Positions 23,892-32,693 of a stretch of DNA of 33,396 nt are shown one piece after another. The stretch's first letter is position 1, and every line of letters begins with the position of its first letter. A program made the translations under genes and the position numbers. The notes under the pieces are model-generated. The model made no database searches. It was not told where the DNA came from and saw only the letters and a list, made by a program, of their open reading frames with translations. Origin of the DNA: Lentisphaerota bacterium (lineage in GTDB: Bacteria > Verrucomicrobiota > Lentisphaeria > Victivallales > UBA1829); NCBI GenBank assembly GCA_015061565.1, contig SUWI01000027.1, positions 1 to 33,396 of the forward strand. Reading direction: 5' to 3'.

Positions 23892-24563
23892 ATGGAGCTG
23901 CAAATCGAAAAACAAATATTGTCATTCCGGGATATCCCCACGCTGGCGGACCGGTCGGAAAAATCCGTACTTCTGCTGCGTCATTCCATGCGGGTATCCC
24001 TGAACCATGGGACCGATCCCGTGCTGACCCCGGAAGGAACCGCTTTTGCCCGGCAATGCGGAACCCTGCTCGCCGGACTGTCCGAGGCCGGGTTCGGCGC
24101 TTCCCCCCGCAAACGTGCCATTCTCACCGCGGAAGCACTGAAACAGGAAATCGATCCGGCCGCCGGGGAAACGGCGGTCTTTCCGGAAATCTCCGATACG
24201 GCCATGTTCGTGAGGCCGGATATGCTGGATATCGCACTCAGGAACAGCAATATCACGGACCTTCTCCGGGAATATTACACCACGGGCCATACCGAAGGTC
24301 TGATCGACCGCAGGGATTTCGCTTCCGGGCTCCTGCAGTTCCTGACCTCGACGGATTTCAAAAGCAGAAACACGATCCTCATCACCCATGACATCCTGAT
24401 CGTATGCCTGCTGACCCATCTGAAGGTGTATCCGTTCGAGTTCAACGACTGGTGCGGATACGTCCAGGGCGCGGCGCTCTTCCGTTCCGCAGACGGAGTC
24501 TGGTCGATCCGGTATGCTGTTCCAGATGCGGCGAACCGCCCGAAAACCGCATTGTTCGTCTGA
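23892..24563 (+). CDS. histidine phosphatase superfamily protein
   Basis: A 223-residue protein of the histidine phosphatase (phosphoglycerate mutase-like) superfamily. The first catalytic motif is LLRHSMR near residues 28-34, a variant of RHG with Ser and Met. LTPEGTAFA and SPRKRAILTAEAL follow (residues about 45-90, Arg for phosphate binding), and the second histidine is in ITHDILI near residue 164. The N-terminal 25 residues form an extra segment. GGAG lies about 8 bp before ATG 23892. The ending converges with the AraC gene, separated by 35 bp. The substrate is unknown; enzymes of this type remove phosphate from sugars, nucleotides or proteins. Confidence 0.85.
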   Translation: MELQIEKQILSFRDIPTLADRSEKSVLLLRHSMRVSLNHGTDPVLTPEGTAFARQCGTLLAGLSEAGFGASPRKRAILTAEALKQEIDPAAGETAVFPEISDTAMFVRPDMLDIALRNSNITDLLREYYTTGHTEGLIDRRDFASGLLQFLTSTDFKSRNTILITHDILIVCLLTHLKVYPFEFNDWCGYVQGAALFRSADGVWSIRYAVPDAANRPKTALFV

Positions 24564-24598
24564 TGAAGACCGGCCGGTCCGGATCTTGCCGATCTCAG

Positions 24599-25426
24599 TC
24601 ATTTGTTCAGGTAAAACTTCCGGTATGCCTGAGGCGTCATGCCGTTTGACTTGGCGAAAACCCGGCTGAAATAGATCACATTCGGATAGCCGCAGGCATC
24701 GGCGACTTCATAGATCCGAAGCGAAGTGGTCCTCAGCAGCTGACGGGCCTCCTGCATGCGGAGATTCAGCAGATATTCCGCCGGGGATTGCGGAAAAACC
24801 GTTTTCCATTCCCGGTAAAAGGTGCGGAGACTCATGCCGAAACGCGGCAGGATGTCCCGCAGTTCAAAATTTTCCGCGTAATGGAACTGGAAAAATTTTT
24901 CCACCTGTCGAATCCGCTCCGTACTTGAATCAAGCGTCACTTCCGGCATCTCCAGCGCAGAGAGCATCGCCTCAAGTCCCAGCATGACCGCCAGCCGGTC
25001 CAGGCGGTCCGCCATCCCGGGCGAACGGGAAAGCGGCAGCAGTTTTTCCACTTCGGCCAGCAGACCGGAAAAACGCTCCGTCAGCTTGAAATTGCAGTCA
25101 TAAAAACCGAACTCCTTGAAGGCCTGAAGGCAGGATGCGTCGTAAGCGAAATACAGCTCGTTCCGAAGCGAGGAACGCAGATGCCGCGCGATCATTCCCG
25201 GATAGGTGACCCGCATGAACGGAGGATTGGAGTCGAATCGCCGAACCCCGTCCAGCTCCAGAATTTCCTCGTCCTCCTCGGCGAGCACAAAACAAAGATG
25301 GATCATGGTCAGTTTGCGCCCATAATGCCGGTATCGGTTGGAGCTTCTCCGCACGACCAGCGAAACCGGCAGGGGAAAATTCAGAAAACGGCTGCAGTTC
25401 TTCAGATCATACGTGTTGTTCGGCAT
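24599..25426 (-). CDS. AraC-family transcriptional regulator
   Basis: A 275-residue regulator. The N-terminal about 165 residues look like a cupin-type effector domain, with LTMIHLCFVLAEED and GVRRFDSNPPFMRV. The C-terminal about 100 residues form the AraC double HTH: EDILPRFGMSLRTFYREWK-like helix set, then LRTTSLRIYEVADACGYPNVIYFSRVFAKSNGMTPQAYRKFY (quoted in short parts here only as the family signature) with the conserved IYEVADACGY and FSRVFAK. ATG 25426 is preferred over an upstream GTG (25453) because GGAGGA sits 4-5 bp before it. It is divergent from the pseudopilin gene and probably controls it and the genes after it in response to a sugar. Confidence 0.92.
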   Translation of the reverse strand: MPNNTYDLKNCSRFLNFPLPVSLVVRRSSNRYRHYGRKLTMIHLCFVLAEEDEEILELDGVRRFDSNPPFMRVTYPGMIARHLRSSLRNELYFAYDASCLQAFKEFGFYDCNFKLTERFSGLLAEVEKLLPLSRSPGMADRLDRLAVMLGLEAMLSALEMPEVTLDSSTERIRQVEKFFQFHYAENFELRDILPRFGMSLRTFYREWKTVFPQSPAEYLLNLRMQEARQLLRTTSLRIYEVADACGYPNVIYFSRVFAKSNGMTPQAYRKFYLNK

Positions 25427-25449
25427 GATGTCCTCCGGAAAGCGTTTTG

Positions 25450-25462
25450 GCACAAATTGTGC
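25450..25462. promoter_or_regulatory. operator-like palindrome
   Basis: GCACAA A TTGTGC is a perfect 6-bp inverted repeat around one central base. It lies 24 bp before the AraC start and 22 bp before the -35 of the rightward promoter, where a regulator could act on both. AraC proteins more often bind direct repeats, so the binder may be a different protein. Confidence 0.45.
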
Positions 25463-25484
25463 AGTTTTTTGTCACTATTTCCTC

Positions 25485-25512
25485 TTGAAATTTCATCTTT
25501 ATGTTATAAAAT
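25485..25512 (+). promoter_or_regulatory. candidate promoter of the pseudopilin/DUF4838 unit
   Basis: TTGAAA (25485-25490) and TAAAAT (25507-25512) are 16 bp apart. The leader to the ATG at 25781 would be about 260 nt. It resembles other promoters here but has a poorer -10. Confidence 0.4.
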
Positions 25513-25780
25513 ATCATTGTATCGGCATAAAAACAAACAGGTTTCAGAGTTTTTTTTATGAACTGCAGAGAAAAATGGGAAATCCGGACGAAACCGGCTG
25601 GAACAAACTGCCGCCTCACGCCGACCGGAATTACCCGAAATCCGGCGGAATTCGATATCACCGAGTTTCTGCATCCGGCCAGAAAAAAAAATCCGCTGGA
25701 CCTGGTCGTTTTTCCGTTTCGATCAAGTTTTTTCATTGCAATTCAAATAAAAAACAGTAAAAAATGAAAGGAAGGAAAAC

Positions 25781-26551
25781 ATGCTTAAAAAACCAAACAA
25801 TTTGAAAATCTCTTCTTTCATCCCTCATCTTTCATCATTCCAGCGTAAAACGGACCGTTTTACGCTGATAGAGCTCCTCGTAGTGATTGCCATCATTGCA
25901 ATTCTGGCCGGAATGCTGCTGCCGGCGCTGGCCAAGGCGAAACAGAAAGCACAGGAAATCTCCTGCACGTCCATGCTGAAACAAGTCGGGACAGGCTGTC
26001 TGCAATATGCTTTGGACAACAACGACATCGTCATGCCGGCGGAACTTCCCTGGCAAGGCTCCAAAACAGGTGCCGGCTACACCTCGAACGACCTGTGGTG
26101 CTACATTTCCAAAGACAATCCGGAACGCTGGCTGGCGCCCTACATAAAAACGAAACAGAATTACAGCAATGTCGGAGCAGTCAATTCTTCGATCTGCTGT
26201 CCCGTCTTCAGCGGGCTGCCCGCGGCGGACCGCGGTAACGGATGGGGGTATGTCATGAACTCGAAATTCAATGCCAGGGATAAGAATCAGTTAAAAATCG
26301 CCGGTATTTTCAAAATGTCCCGGCTGCGTTTTGCCAGCTCACTGCTCCACATCACCGAGGGCTGCGACTATTGGAAAACCCGGGCATCGGATATCTGGGC
26401 AACGACATCGGGCTTTTCCAAGCTGCAGTTCCGGCACAACCGGGCGGTCAATGTCCTTTATGTCGACGGTCATGTCAACAGCCGGCAAATGTCCGGATTT
26501 CCCACAGTTTCGAGCGGCAGTTTCTGGGCTCCGGAACCGACCAGCAACTGA
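25781..26551 (+). CDS. type II pseudopilin-like protein (H-X9-DG type)
   Basis: A 256-residue protein. After a polar leader of about 27 residues comes the prepilin cleavage motif, with FTLIELLVVIAIIAILAGM (residues 29-47) as the hydrophobic helix, cut before the Phe and N-methylated by a prepilin peptidase. The globular part follows, and near the end FRHNRAVNVLYVDGHVNS gives the His-x9-Asp-Gly motif of the processing-associated domain. Such genes are strongly expanded in Lentisphaerota and sit before secreted hydrolase genes. RBS GGAAGGAAA precedes ATG 25781. It lies 12 bp before the DUF4838 gene, so it may help export or display that protein, or be part of a surface fibre (inference). Confidence 0.92.
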   Translation: MLKKPNNLKISSFIPHLSSFQRKTDRFTLIELLVVIAIIAILAGMLLPALAKAKQKAQEISCTSMLKQVGTGCLQYALDNNDIVMPAELPWQGSKTGAGYTSNDLWCYISKDNPERWLAPYIKTKQNYSNVGAVNSSICCPVFSGLPAADRGNGWGYVMNSKFNARDKNQLKIAGIFKMSRLRFASSLLHITEGCDYWKTRASDIWATTSGFSKLQFRHNRAVNVLYVDGHVNSRQMSGFPTVSSGSFWAPEPTSN

Positions 26552-26563
26552 GAAAGAGCAGCC

Positions 26564-29227
26564 ATGAAAAAAATCATTTTCCTGCTCATGACAGGCTGGA
26601 CCTGTCTGCATGCCGCCAACATCTGTTATAACGAAAATATGGCAGATCAGGCCATCAAATTCGCGGCGCAGGATATGGCCCGGTGTCTGAGCGAGGTCAG
26701 CGGAGAAAAATACGGTGTCCAGCCCGGCGGGAAAGCCATGCGCGGAGACATTGTTCTGAATCTCGATCCCCAGCTGAAAGAACAGGAATGGAAACTGAAA
26801 AATAAAGACGGGATCCTGGTCATCTCCGGCAGTTCGAGTCCGGGGATCGTTTACGGGGTCTATTCCTTTCTGGAGAAACACGCATCCTGCCTCTGGCCGG
26901 CGCCGGATACGGAGATCCTGCCGAAGCAGCCGGGCTGGAAACTGCCGCAAGTCGATGAAACGGGCAGACCCGCTTTCCTGCGCCGCGAAATGTATGTCGG
27001 CCCCGACTTGATGGACGCGGTCTGGCGGCTGCGGAACAAGGAAAACAACCGGGCCGCATTTTCGGTCAATTTCCGGGTAGGAAAACCGAAGGACTGCCAT
27101 ACTTTCGACGTCTACGTCCAGGCGGTCAAGGATCCCAGCCTGTTCGGGGTCACACCGCGCGGCGGGAAATGTCATACGCTGTGCATGACCAATCCGAAAG
27201 TGAGGGAACTGATTCTGGCGCAGCTGATCAGATATATCGAAACGGACCGGAAAAAAGCCGCCGGGAATCCCGCTTACATGTTCCCGAAAATTTATGACAT
27301 CAGCCAGCCCGACGGTCCCAGCGGCGCCGAATGCTGGTGTGAAAACTGCCGCAAGCTGGCGGAAGAAGAAGGTTCTTATGCCGGACCGAACCTTGCATTC
27401 GTCAATTATCTGGCCAATGCAGTCAAAGCAAAATATCCGGACATTCTGCTGCAGACTTTCGCATATTCCTACACGATGAAGCCGCCGAAGACGATCAAGG
27501 CCGCGGACAACGTGATGATCCGGTTCTGCGATGCGAAACTTTTCAAGCCGCTGGTGCCCGGCACCCAGAACGGACGCGACCTTGAAATCTGGGGCAAACA
27601 CGCCGCCAACAAAGCCATCTGGTCCTACTGGCGGATCTATGGCGGCAATCTTTACCCGTTTGTCCGTCCGAGCAAAGATATTTCCGCAGAATTGCGTTTC
27701 TGCAAAAAAGAAGGGGTCATTTCCTACTTTGCGGAGAACGAGGAACCGCTGTCACGCAGTTTTGCCATGCAGCAGCACTGGCTGGCGCTCAAGCTGCTTG
27801 ACGATCCGAACCGGGACATCTTCAAGCTGAACGAACAATTCTTTTCCGCCTACTACGGCAAAGCCGCCGCCCCGATGCTGAAATATCTGGATTATCTGGA
27901 AAAACGGCAGAACGAACACCGGACCCATCTGGACCCGGAGTTCTTCGAAAAAGTCAACGCGTGGCTGGATGAGGCCGAAACTCTGGCCAAAGACGATCCC
28001 CGGTCGCTGGGTCACATCGGCTGGGAACGGGTGGTCGTGGACCGCACCATGTTCCAGAATCTGAACGATCTCATGAAAAAGGGATACCGGCCCGAACTGA
28101 CCGAAATCGCGGCCCGGTTCAGGAAAAATCTGATGGAACAGCTGAAGAACTGGACGCCGATCAAACGGAATCTGAAAGACCGGCTGACCAGAGCGGAACA
28201 GGAAACGGAACTGTATTCCCGTTATCCGGTGAAAATTCCGGAACGGTTCGACGGCTGCGAAGTCATCGATATCCACTGGGCCCAGATGCGGGGCACTGCG
28301 GTGAAAGATCTGGATGCCGTCTGCGGAACCGCCCGCTTCAATCCGAAATACAAGCACAAATATCCTTATAACATCGGCTACTTCAACGGCCGGAAAAGGA
28401 TCGGCGGTTCGATCAGTTTCAACCCGGAAGATATTCCGCAGGACGAAAAATTCCATCTTTACCGGCTCGGCAAGGCCAGGATCATCGCGCCGATCTATGT
28501 CCGTTACGACAGCACCTGGCATTACCGCCAGTGGCTGTCCACGATCGGCATTCTCGGGGAAGACCGCGACATCTGGGTCTCCATGAAATTCACCGGTCCG
28601 TTCTATGTCAAAGGCTCAAAAAACAAGAACATGGTTCTGTTCGACCGTATCATGCTGGTCAAAGATCTGGATCCGCTGCGGTTCTACGAACCCGTTGACG
28701 TCTCGAAAAATCTGCTCAAAAACGGCGGATTCGAAAACAGTTCCGCAAAATCGATCCCCCACTGGGGCAAGCCGACGCCGAATTGCGGGATCGATACCAA
28801 GACAAAACACAGCGGCAAGGCCAGTCTCTGCCTGAAAAACCTGCCGGACAGCCGGGCTGCGGTCTCCTGCGGACTGGGAAAAATCGACGACCTGAAGCAT
28901 GATCTGCTGATCCGCGGCTGGGTCAAGTATCAGGATCTCGATTTCAGCCGGGGTCATTCGGCACCGGCGATCGGACTGCGGACCCTCACCTCAGGCGGCC
29001 GCAGGAGCAGCTTCATCCCCGTCACCGAATTTTACCTCGGTTCCAATGACTGGCATTCTTTCGAGACCATCATCGATATCGAAAATTTCAAACGATCCTG
29101 CAGCCGGGCAAAAATCAAACCGGAAACCGTCCGGTTCCATATCAGTCTGGATCATCAGCCAGGAACGGTCTGGGTCGATGATCTGGAAATCATCCCGCTG
29201 AATAAAAAAAGAAACGCCGAAAAGTGA
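26564..29227 (+). CDS. secreted DUF4838 glycoside-hydrolase-like protein
   Basis: An 887-residue exported protein. A signal peptide (residues 1-18, ending CLHAA) leads into an N-terminal alpha-glucuronidase/GH20-like beta domain (about 20-110, with GIVYGVYSFLEKH). The DUF4838 core spans about 130-430, including YDISQPDGPSGAECWCENC, FVNYLANAVKAKYPDI and SYWRIYGGNLYPF; its barrel resembles glycosidases of the GH67/GH123 type. The C-terminal part (about 560-887) is strand-rich, and from about 720 a jelly-roll carbohydrate-binding module begins with NLLKNGGFEN. The family is abundant in Victivallis. It probably cuts an acidic or complex polysaccharide outside the cell. No catalytic residues can be named with certainty. 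Confidence 0.85.
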   Translation: MKKIIFLLMTGWTCLHAANICYNENMADQAIKFAAQDMARCLSEVSGEKYGVQPGGKAMRGDIVLNLDPQLKEQEWKLKNKDGILVISGSSSPGIVYGVYSFLEKHASCLWPAPDTEILPKQPGWKLPQVDETGRPAFLRREMYVGPDLMDAVWRLRNKENNRAAFSVNFRVGKPKDCHTFDVYVQAVKDPSLFGVTPRGGKCHTLCMTNPKVRELILAQLIRYIETDRKKAAGNPAYMFPKIYDISQPDGPSGAECWCENCRKLAEEEGSYAGPNLAFVNYLANAVKAKYPDILLQTFAYSYTMKPPKTIKAADNVMIRFCDAKLFKPLVPGTQNGRDLEIWGKHAANKAIWSYWRIYGGNLYPFVRPSKDISAELRFCKKEGVISYFAENEEPLSRSFAMQQHWLALKLLDDPNRDIFKLNEQFFSAYYGKAAAPMLKYLDYLEKRQNEHRTHLDPEFFEKVNAWLDEAETLAKDDPRSLGHIGWERVVVDRTMFQNLNDLMKKGYRPELTEIAARFRKNLMEQLKNWTPIKRNLKDRLTRAEQETELYSRYPVKIPERFDGCEVIDIHWAQMRGTAVKDLDAVCGTARFNPKYKHKYPYNIGYFNGRKRIGGSISFNPEDIPQDEKFHLYRLGKARIIAPIYVRYDSTWHYRQWLSTIGILGEDRDIWVSMKFTGPFYVKGSKNKNMVLFDRIMLVKDLDPLRFYEPVDVSKNLLKNGGFENSSAKSIPHWGKPTPNCGIDTKTKHSGKASLCLKNLPDSRAAVSCGLGKIDDLKHDLLIRGWVKYQDLDFSRGHSAPAIGLRTLTSGGRRSSFIPVTEFYLGSNDWHSFETIIDIENFKRSCSRAKIKPETVRFHISLDHQPGTVWVDDLEIIPLNKKRNAEK

Positions 29228-29441
29228 AAGAAATCGCAGCAGCCATGTCAGCGCCCTCGGTCTGACCGTTAAAAAATCTGACGGCCGCGCGCTGCATGGC
29301 ATGAAACGGGATCCGGCATCCTCCTTCCGGCAGAACCGAAATGCGCTTTTGCTTGAAATTTTGGAAATGACAGTGGAAAAAAGCCGTATTCTGTGCTACA
29401 GTATAAGGTTGAAATCTCAACCCGAAAAAGGAATGTTTCTT

Positions 29442-30251
29442 ATGGATTTGAAAGATCGAACCGCGGTCCAGCTGTGGTGCGGCACGCCGCCAGCCGGGGA
29501 AAGCGATCCGGAACAGATACCGGTCATCACCCCGTATGCTCCTCCGGTGTGGAAAAAAAATCATCGTGCATTGGTCATCTTCCCCGGCGGCGGCTACACT
29601 GCGCTGGCTCAATATGAAGGCTATGGTTTTGCTGAATATTTCTGCGAACAGGGTTATTACTGCTTCGTGGTAAATTACCGTCTGGGTAAAGATCTTGGAA
29701 AAGGCGGCTGCCATTATCCGGCCCAGCTTTCCGATGCGGCGCGCGCCGTGCGGCTGGTGCGTTCCTGGGCCGATGAACTCGGTTACCGGACGGATAAGAT
29801 CGGCGTGATCGGCTCATCCGCGGGCGGACATCTGGCGGCGAGCGTATCGATCCTGCCTCAACTCGGACTGATCCTGCCGGAAGAAGGCGACGTCGCAAAA
29901 ATCTCCTCCCGGCCGGATTTCACCATTCTGTGCTATCCGGTGATCACGCTGGGAAAATATACGCATCAGGGGACGCGGATGAATCTGCTGGGCGAACATT
30001 TCGACCCGGCGGACGAAAAGCGGCTTTCGCTGGAAAACAGCATCAATGAAAAGACGCCGCCGGCGTTCCTGTATCACCGGCTGGGCGATACCGCGGTGCC
30101 GTGCGAAAACAGCATCATGTATGCCCGCGCATTGCGCAAACACGGGATCCCGTTCGAGCTGCATATCTACGAGAAAGGCAACCACGGCGGCGCTCTGGCG
30201 CAGGGCCATCCGTGGGTCGCGGAAGCATTGCGCTGGATCGAAACTCTATAA
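29442..30251 (+). CDS. alpha/beta-hydrolase (esterase-like), first copy
   Basis: A 269-residue alpha/beta-hydrolase of the acetyl-xylan-esterase/BD-FAE-like group. The oxyanion segment is FPGGGYTAL (residues 47-55), the nucleophile is Ser126 in GSSAGGH, and the base His is in KGNHGG near residue 246, with a probable Asp in GDTAVP. No signal peptide is seen, so it is cytoplasmic. ATG 29442 has AAGGA 9 bp upstream; an ATG three codons earlier is less well spaced. The 214-bp gap before it shows no good promoter. It forms a tandem pair with the next gene. It may remove acetyl or similar groups from sugars imported after DUF4838 action (inference). Confidence 0.88.
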   Translation: MDLKDRTAVQLWCGTPPAGESDPEQIPVITPYAPPVWKKNHRALVIFPGGGYTALAQYEGYGFAEYFCEQGYYCFVVNYRLGKDLGKGGCHYPAQLSDAARAVRLVRSWADELGYRTDKIGVIGSSAGGHLAASVSILPQLGLILPEEGDVAKISSRPDFTILCYPVITLGKYTHQGTRMNLLGEHFDPADEKRLSLENSINEKTPPAFLYHRLGDTAVPCENSIMYARALRKHGIPFELHIYEKGNHGGALAQGHPWVAEALRWIETL

Positions 30252-30272
30252 TCGGATCAAGGAGAATAAGAA

Positions 30273-31085
30273 ATGATTTTCGAAAACGGCAAGGAGATCC
30301 CGCTCTGGAACGGGGAGCCGGTGTTGAGTCACGGCAATCAGGAAGGAATCGACATTCCGACCATCACGCCGTATTTCCCGCCGGTGTGGAACGCACTGGG
30401 CAAAGCGATCGTGATCTATCCCGGCGGCGCGTATTCCCATCTGGCGGAACACGAAGGCCGCGGTTATGCGGAATATTTCGCCGCCAGAGGATTCCATTGT
30501 TTCGTGGTGAAATACCGTCTGGGCGCCGATAAAAAATACTTTCATCCGGTCGAGCTGGCGGATGCCGCGCGCGGCGTGCGTCTGGTCCGGTCCGCGGCAA
30601 AGGAACTTGGCATCCGTCCGGACTGCATCGGCGTGATGGGCTCCTCCGCCGGCGGACATCTGGCGGCGACGGTCAGCAATATGCACGGACAGGCGCTGAA
30701 AAGTCCGGATGAAGGCGAAGCCGCAAACGTTTCCTCGCGTCCGGATTTCGCGGTCCTGTGCTATCCGGTGATCTCCGCCGACCCGGCGATCGCCAACAAG
30801 GGATCGTTCCGCAATCTGCTCGGTCTGGCCGAATTCGACGAAGCCAAAAGCCGCGCGCTGAGCCAGGAGCTGCTGGTCTCGGAACAGACCCCGCCGACGT
30901 TCCTGTGGCACACCATGCAGGATGCCGGAGTCTTGTGTGAAAACAGTCTGGTTTATGCAGAAGCCCTCCGCAAAGCCGGCGTCGGATTCGAACTGCATAT
31001 CTACGAAAAAGGCCCCCATGGACAAGGCCTCTTCCGGGGTCATCCCTGGGCGGAGGAATGTGTCCGCTGGCTGAACTGTTTCTGA
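30273..31085 (+). CDS. alpha/beta-hydrolase (esterase-like), second copy
   Basis: A 270-residue paralogue of the previous gene, close along its whole length. Shared features are VWxxxxKAIVIYPGGAY (49-53), GYAEYFA, the FVVKYRLG strand, HPVELADAARGVRLVRS, the nucleophile Ser125 in GSSAGG and the histidine in KGPHGQG near 249. The ending is KGPHGQ in place of KGNHGG, and the second copy lacks the Gly-Lys-Gly-Gly insertion found near residue 86-89 of the first. ATG 30273 follows AAGGAGAATAAGAA. It lies 21 bp after the first copy and ends 17 bp before gcvT. A recent local duplication with slight divergence is likely, giving two esterases with different substrates. Confidence 0.9.
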   Translation: MIFENGKEIPLWNGEPVLSHGNQEGIDIPTITPYFPPVWNALGKAIVIYPGGAYSHLAEHEGRGYAEYFAARGFHCFVVKYRLGADKKYFHPVELADAARGVRLVRSAAKELGIRPDCIGVMGSSAGGHLAATVSNMHGQALKSPDEGEAANVSSRPDFAVLCYPVISADPAIANKGSFRNLLGLAEFDEAKSRALSQELLVSEQTPPTFLWHTMQDAGVLCENSLVYAEALRKAGVGFELHIYEKGPHGQGLFRGHPWAEECVRWLNCF

Positions 31086-31102
31086 AATACGGGAGGATAA
31101 AG

Positions 31103-32203
31103 ATGAGTGAAGAAAAATTGCTGGAAACGCCGCTGGCGGCGGAACATGTCCGTCTGGGGGCGAAAATGGTGCCGTTCGCGGGCTGGAATATGCCGGTCCA
31201 ATACACGGAAGGGATTTTGGCGGAACATCATCACACCCGCCAGTCGGTGTCGCTGTTCGACATCTGCCACATGGGCGAATTCCGTCTGAAAGGACCCGGC
31301 AGTGCGGAAAAACTGGATCATGCGCTGGCCCGGTCCGTCGCGGATCAGCCCTGCGGGGTCTGCCGCTACAATTTCCTGCTCAACGAACAGGGCGGCGTGA
31401 TCGATGACCTGATCGTCTACCGGATCGGCGAAACGGAATTCTTCATCGTGGTGAACGCCGCGCGGCGCGGGATCGATTTTGATACTCTGAAAGAACGGCT
31501 GGGCGCCGGACTGGAATTACGCGATGAATCCGACGCGACCGCGAAACTGGATCTGCAGGGACCGAAATCGGCGGAAATGCTCGCAAGACTCGGTCTGCCG
31601 GCGGAAACCCTGCCGAAATATTACCATTTCATGCCGGTGAAACTGCTGGGACTGGACATGCTGCTGAGCCGGACCGGCTACACAGGCGAACTGGGATTCG
31701 AACTGTATTTCGATGCCGCGGAAGCGGTGCGCGTCTGGCGCGAACTGCTGAACGATCCGGAAGTGAAGCCGGCCGGCCTCGGCGCCCGCGACACCCTCCG
31801 GCTGGAAATGGGCTACCCGCTTTACGGACATGAGCTGAACGAAGAGACCACGCCCGTCGAAGGCGGATTCGGCGCCATGCTGAAACTGGATAATTCCGCG
31901 CGGGATTTTGTCGGCGGCGCGGCTCTGCGTCAGTGTCAGCCCGCCAAAAAACTGATCGGCCTGAAATTGGACGGCCGCCGGGCGGCACGCGCGGGAATGA
32001 CCGTGCTGGCAGACGGCAAGGCGGTCGGGACCGTGACCTCCGGTGCCTTCGCACCGTCGCTCAACTGCGCGGTCGCGATGGCCATGGTGACCTCGGAAGC
32101 AGCGGAAAAAACGGCGTTCACGATCGACCTGCAGCGGGCTGAAGTCACGGCTTCGAGGCACGATTTTCCGTTCTATACCGAGGGAACGGCAAGAAAAAAA
32201 TGA
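31103..32203 (+). CDS. gcvT: aminomethyltransferase, glycine cleavage T-protein
   Basis: A 366-residue GcvT, the usual length. Family segments are MVPFAGWNMPVQY near residues 21-34, SVSLFDICHMGE, a YNFLLNEQGGVIDDLIVYR stretch near residue 90, the tetrahydrofolate-binding RTGYTGELGFELYF (about 190-204) and GLGARDTLRLEMGYPLYGHEL (about 226-247). The C-terminal barrel domain ends in SRHDFPFY. GGGAGG sits 7 bp before ATG 31103; a longer frame from 31058 has no RBS. It transfers the methylene group from the aminomethyl-lipoyl H-protein to tetrahydrofolate. gcvH follows after a promoter, and no gcvP is present in the window. Confidence 0.96.
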   Translation: MSEEKLLETPLAAEHVRLGAKMVPFAGWNMPVQYTEGILAEHHHTRQSVSLFDICHMGEFRLKGPGSAEKLDHALARSVADQPCGVCRYNFLLNEQGGVIDDLIVYRIGETEFFIVVNAARRGIDFDTLKERLGAGLELRDESDATAKLDLQGPKSAEMLARLGLPAETLPKYYHFMPVKLLGLDMLLSRTGYTGELGFELYFDAAEAVRVWRELLNDPEVKPAGLGARDTLRLEMGYPLYGHELNEETTPVEGGFGAMLKLDNSARDFVGGAALRQCQPAKKLIGLKLDGRRAARAGMTVLADGKAVGTVTSGAFAPSLNCAVAMAMVTSEAAEKTAFTIDLQRAEVTASRHDFPFYTEGTARKK

Positions 32204-32222
32204 TTTTTTTTCTGTATTTCAC

Positions 32223-32261
32223 TTGACAGAACGGCAAAAACATGCTTTTATACCGGGTATA
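32223..32261 (+). promoter_or_regulatory. promoter of gcvH with an overlapping palindrome
   Basis: TTGACA at 32223-32228 and TTTTAT at 32246-32251 are 17 bp apart. TATACC G GGTATA at 32249-32261 is a perfect 6-bp inverted repeat starting inside the -10, a good place for a repressor. The leader to the ATG at 32303 is about 45 nt. gcvH can therefore be transcribed apart from gcvT. Confidence 0.55.
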
Positions 32262-32302
32262 AGAAAAACAGAAAGTTCAATCCCCACAAGAGGAGAACCA
32301 AA

Positions 32303-32674
32303 ATGGCAAAATATTATTCGCAGACCCATGAATGGGCAGAGATCGACGGAGATGAAGCGGTCGTGGGAGTATCCGCCTACGCGGCGAAAGAACTGGGCGA
32401 CATTACATACGTCGAACTGCCGAAGATGCGTTCGGATGTGATCGTCGGCGATTCCGTCGGCGTGGTCGAATCCGTGAAAGCAGCTTCGGACGTCTATTCC
32501 CCGCTCAGCGGCACCGTCAATGAGATCAATAAGAATCTCGAAGACGACCCCGGTCTGGTTTCCAATTCGCCTGAGGAAAAAGGCTGGATGTACCGGCTGG
32601 AAAATATCGATCCGGACGAACTCGAAGATCTGATGAGCGAAGAAGATTACGCGAAATATCTCAAGACGCTCTAA
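32303..32674 (+). CDS. gcvH: glycine cleavage H-protein
   Basis: A 123-residue H-protein with the THEW start motif, VGVSAYAAKELGDITYVELP and the lipoyl attachment site ESVKAASDVYSPLSG with Lys59 as the lipoylated residue, then the GWMYRLE end. Length and motifs are normal. It shuttles the aminomethyl group between the P-, T- and L-proteins of the glycine cleavage system in the cytosol. AAGAGGAGAACC precedes ATG 32303. It has its own promoter at 32223-32251, and the next gene begins 20 bp later in the same unit. Lipoylation by LipA/LipB or LplA is required and not encoded here. Confidence 0.97.
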   Translation: MAKYYSQTHEWAEIDGDEAVVGVSAYAAKELGDITYVELPKMRSDVIVGDSVGVVESVKAASDVYSPLSGTVNEINKNLEDDPGLVSNSPEEKGWMYRLENIDPDELEDLMSEEDYAKYLKTL

Positions 32675-32693
32675 TTGCAAGGACGGACCGATC

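Larger units (their letters stand above)
25427..25780. other. 354-bp divergent control region (araC-type gene / pseudopilin)
   Basis: The gap between the AraC regulator and the pseudopilin gene holds an operator-like palindrome at 25450-25462, a promoter-like pair at 25485-25512 and about 250 bp of leader. The leader contains a short frame at 25558-25767 and an A-run near 25682-25690. AAAGGAAGGAAAAC before 25781 is the RBS of the pseudopilin gene. Confidence 0.5.

Noticed and set aside
24570-24585. ACCGGCCGGT palindrome between the converging histidine phosphatase and AraC genes as a terminator
   Set aside because: It has no T run on either side, so it was not listed as a terminator.
25558-25767. 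A 69-codon open frame in the leader of the pseudopilin gene
   Set aside because: It has no clear RBS, its residue composition is unusual and it lies in a region that reads as leader. It could be real, but nothing supports it beyond the open frame.
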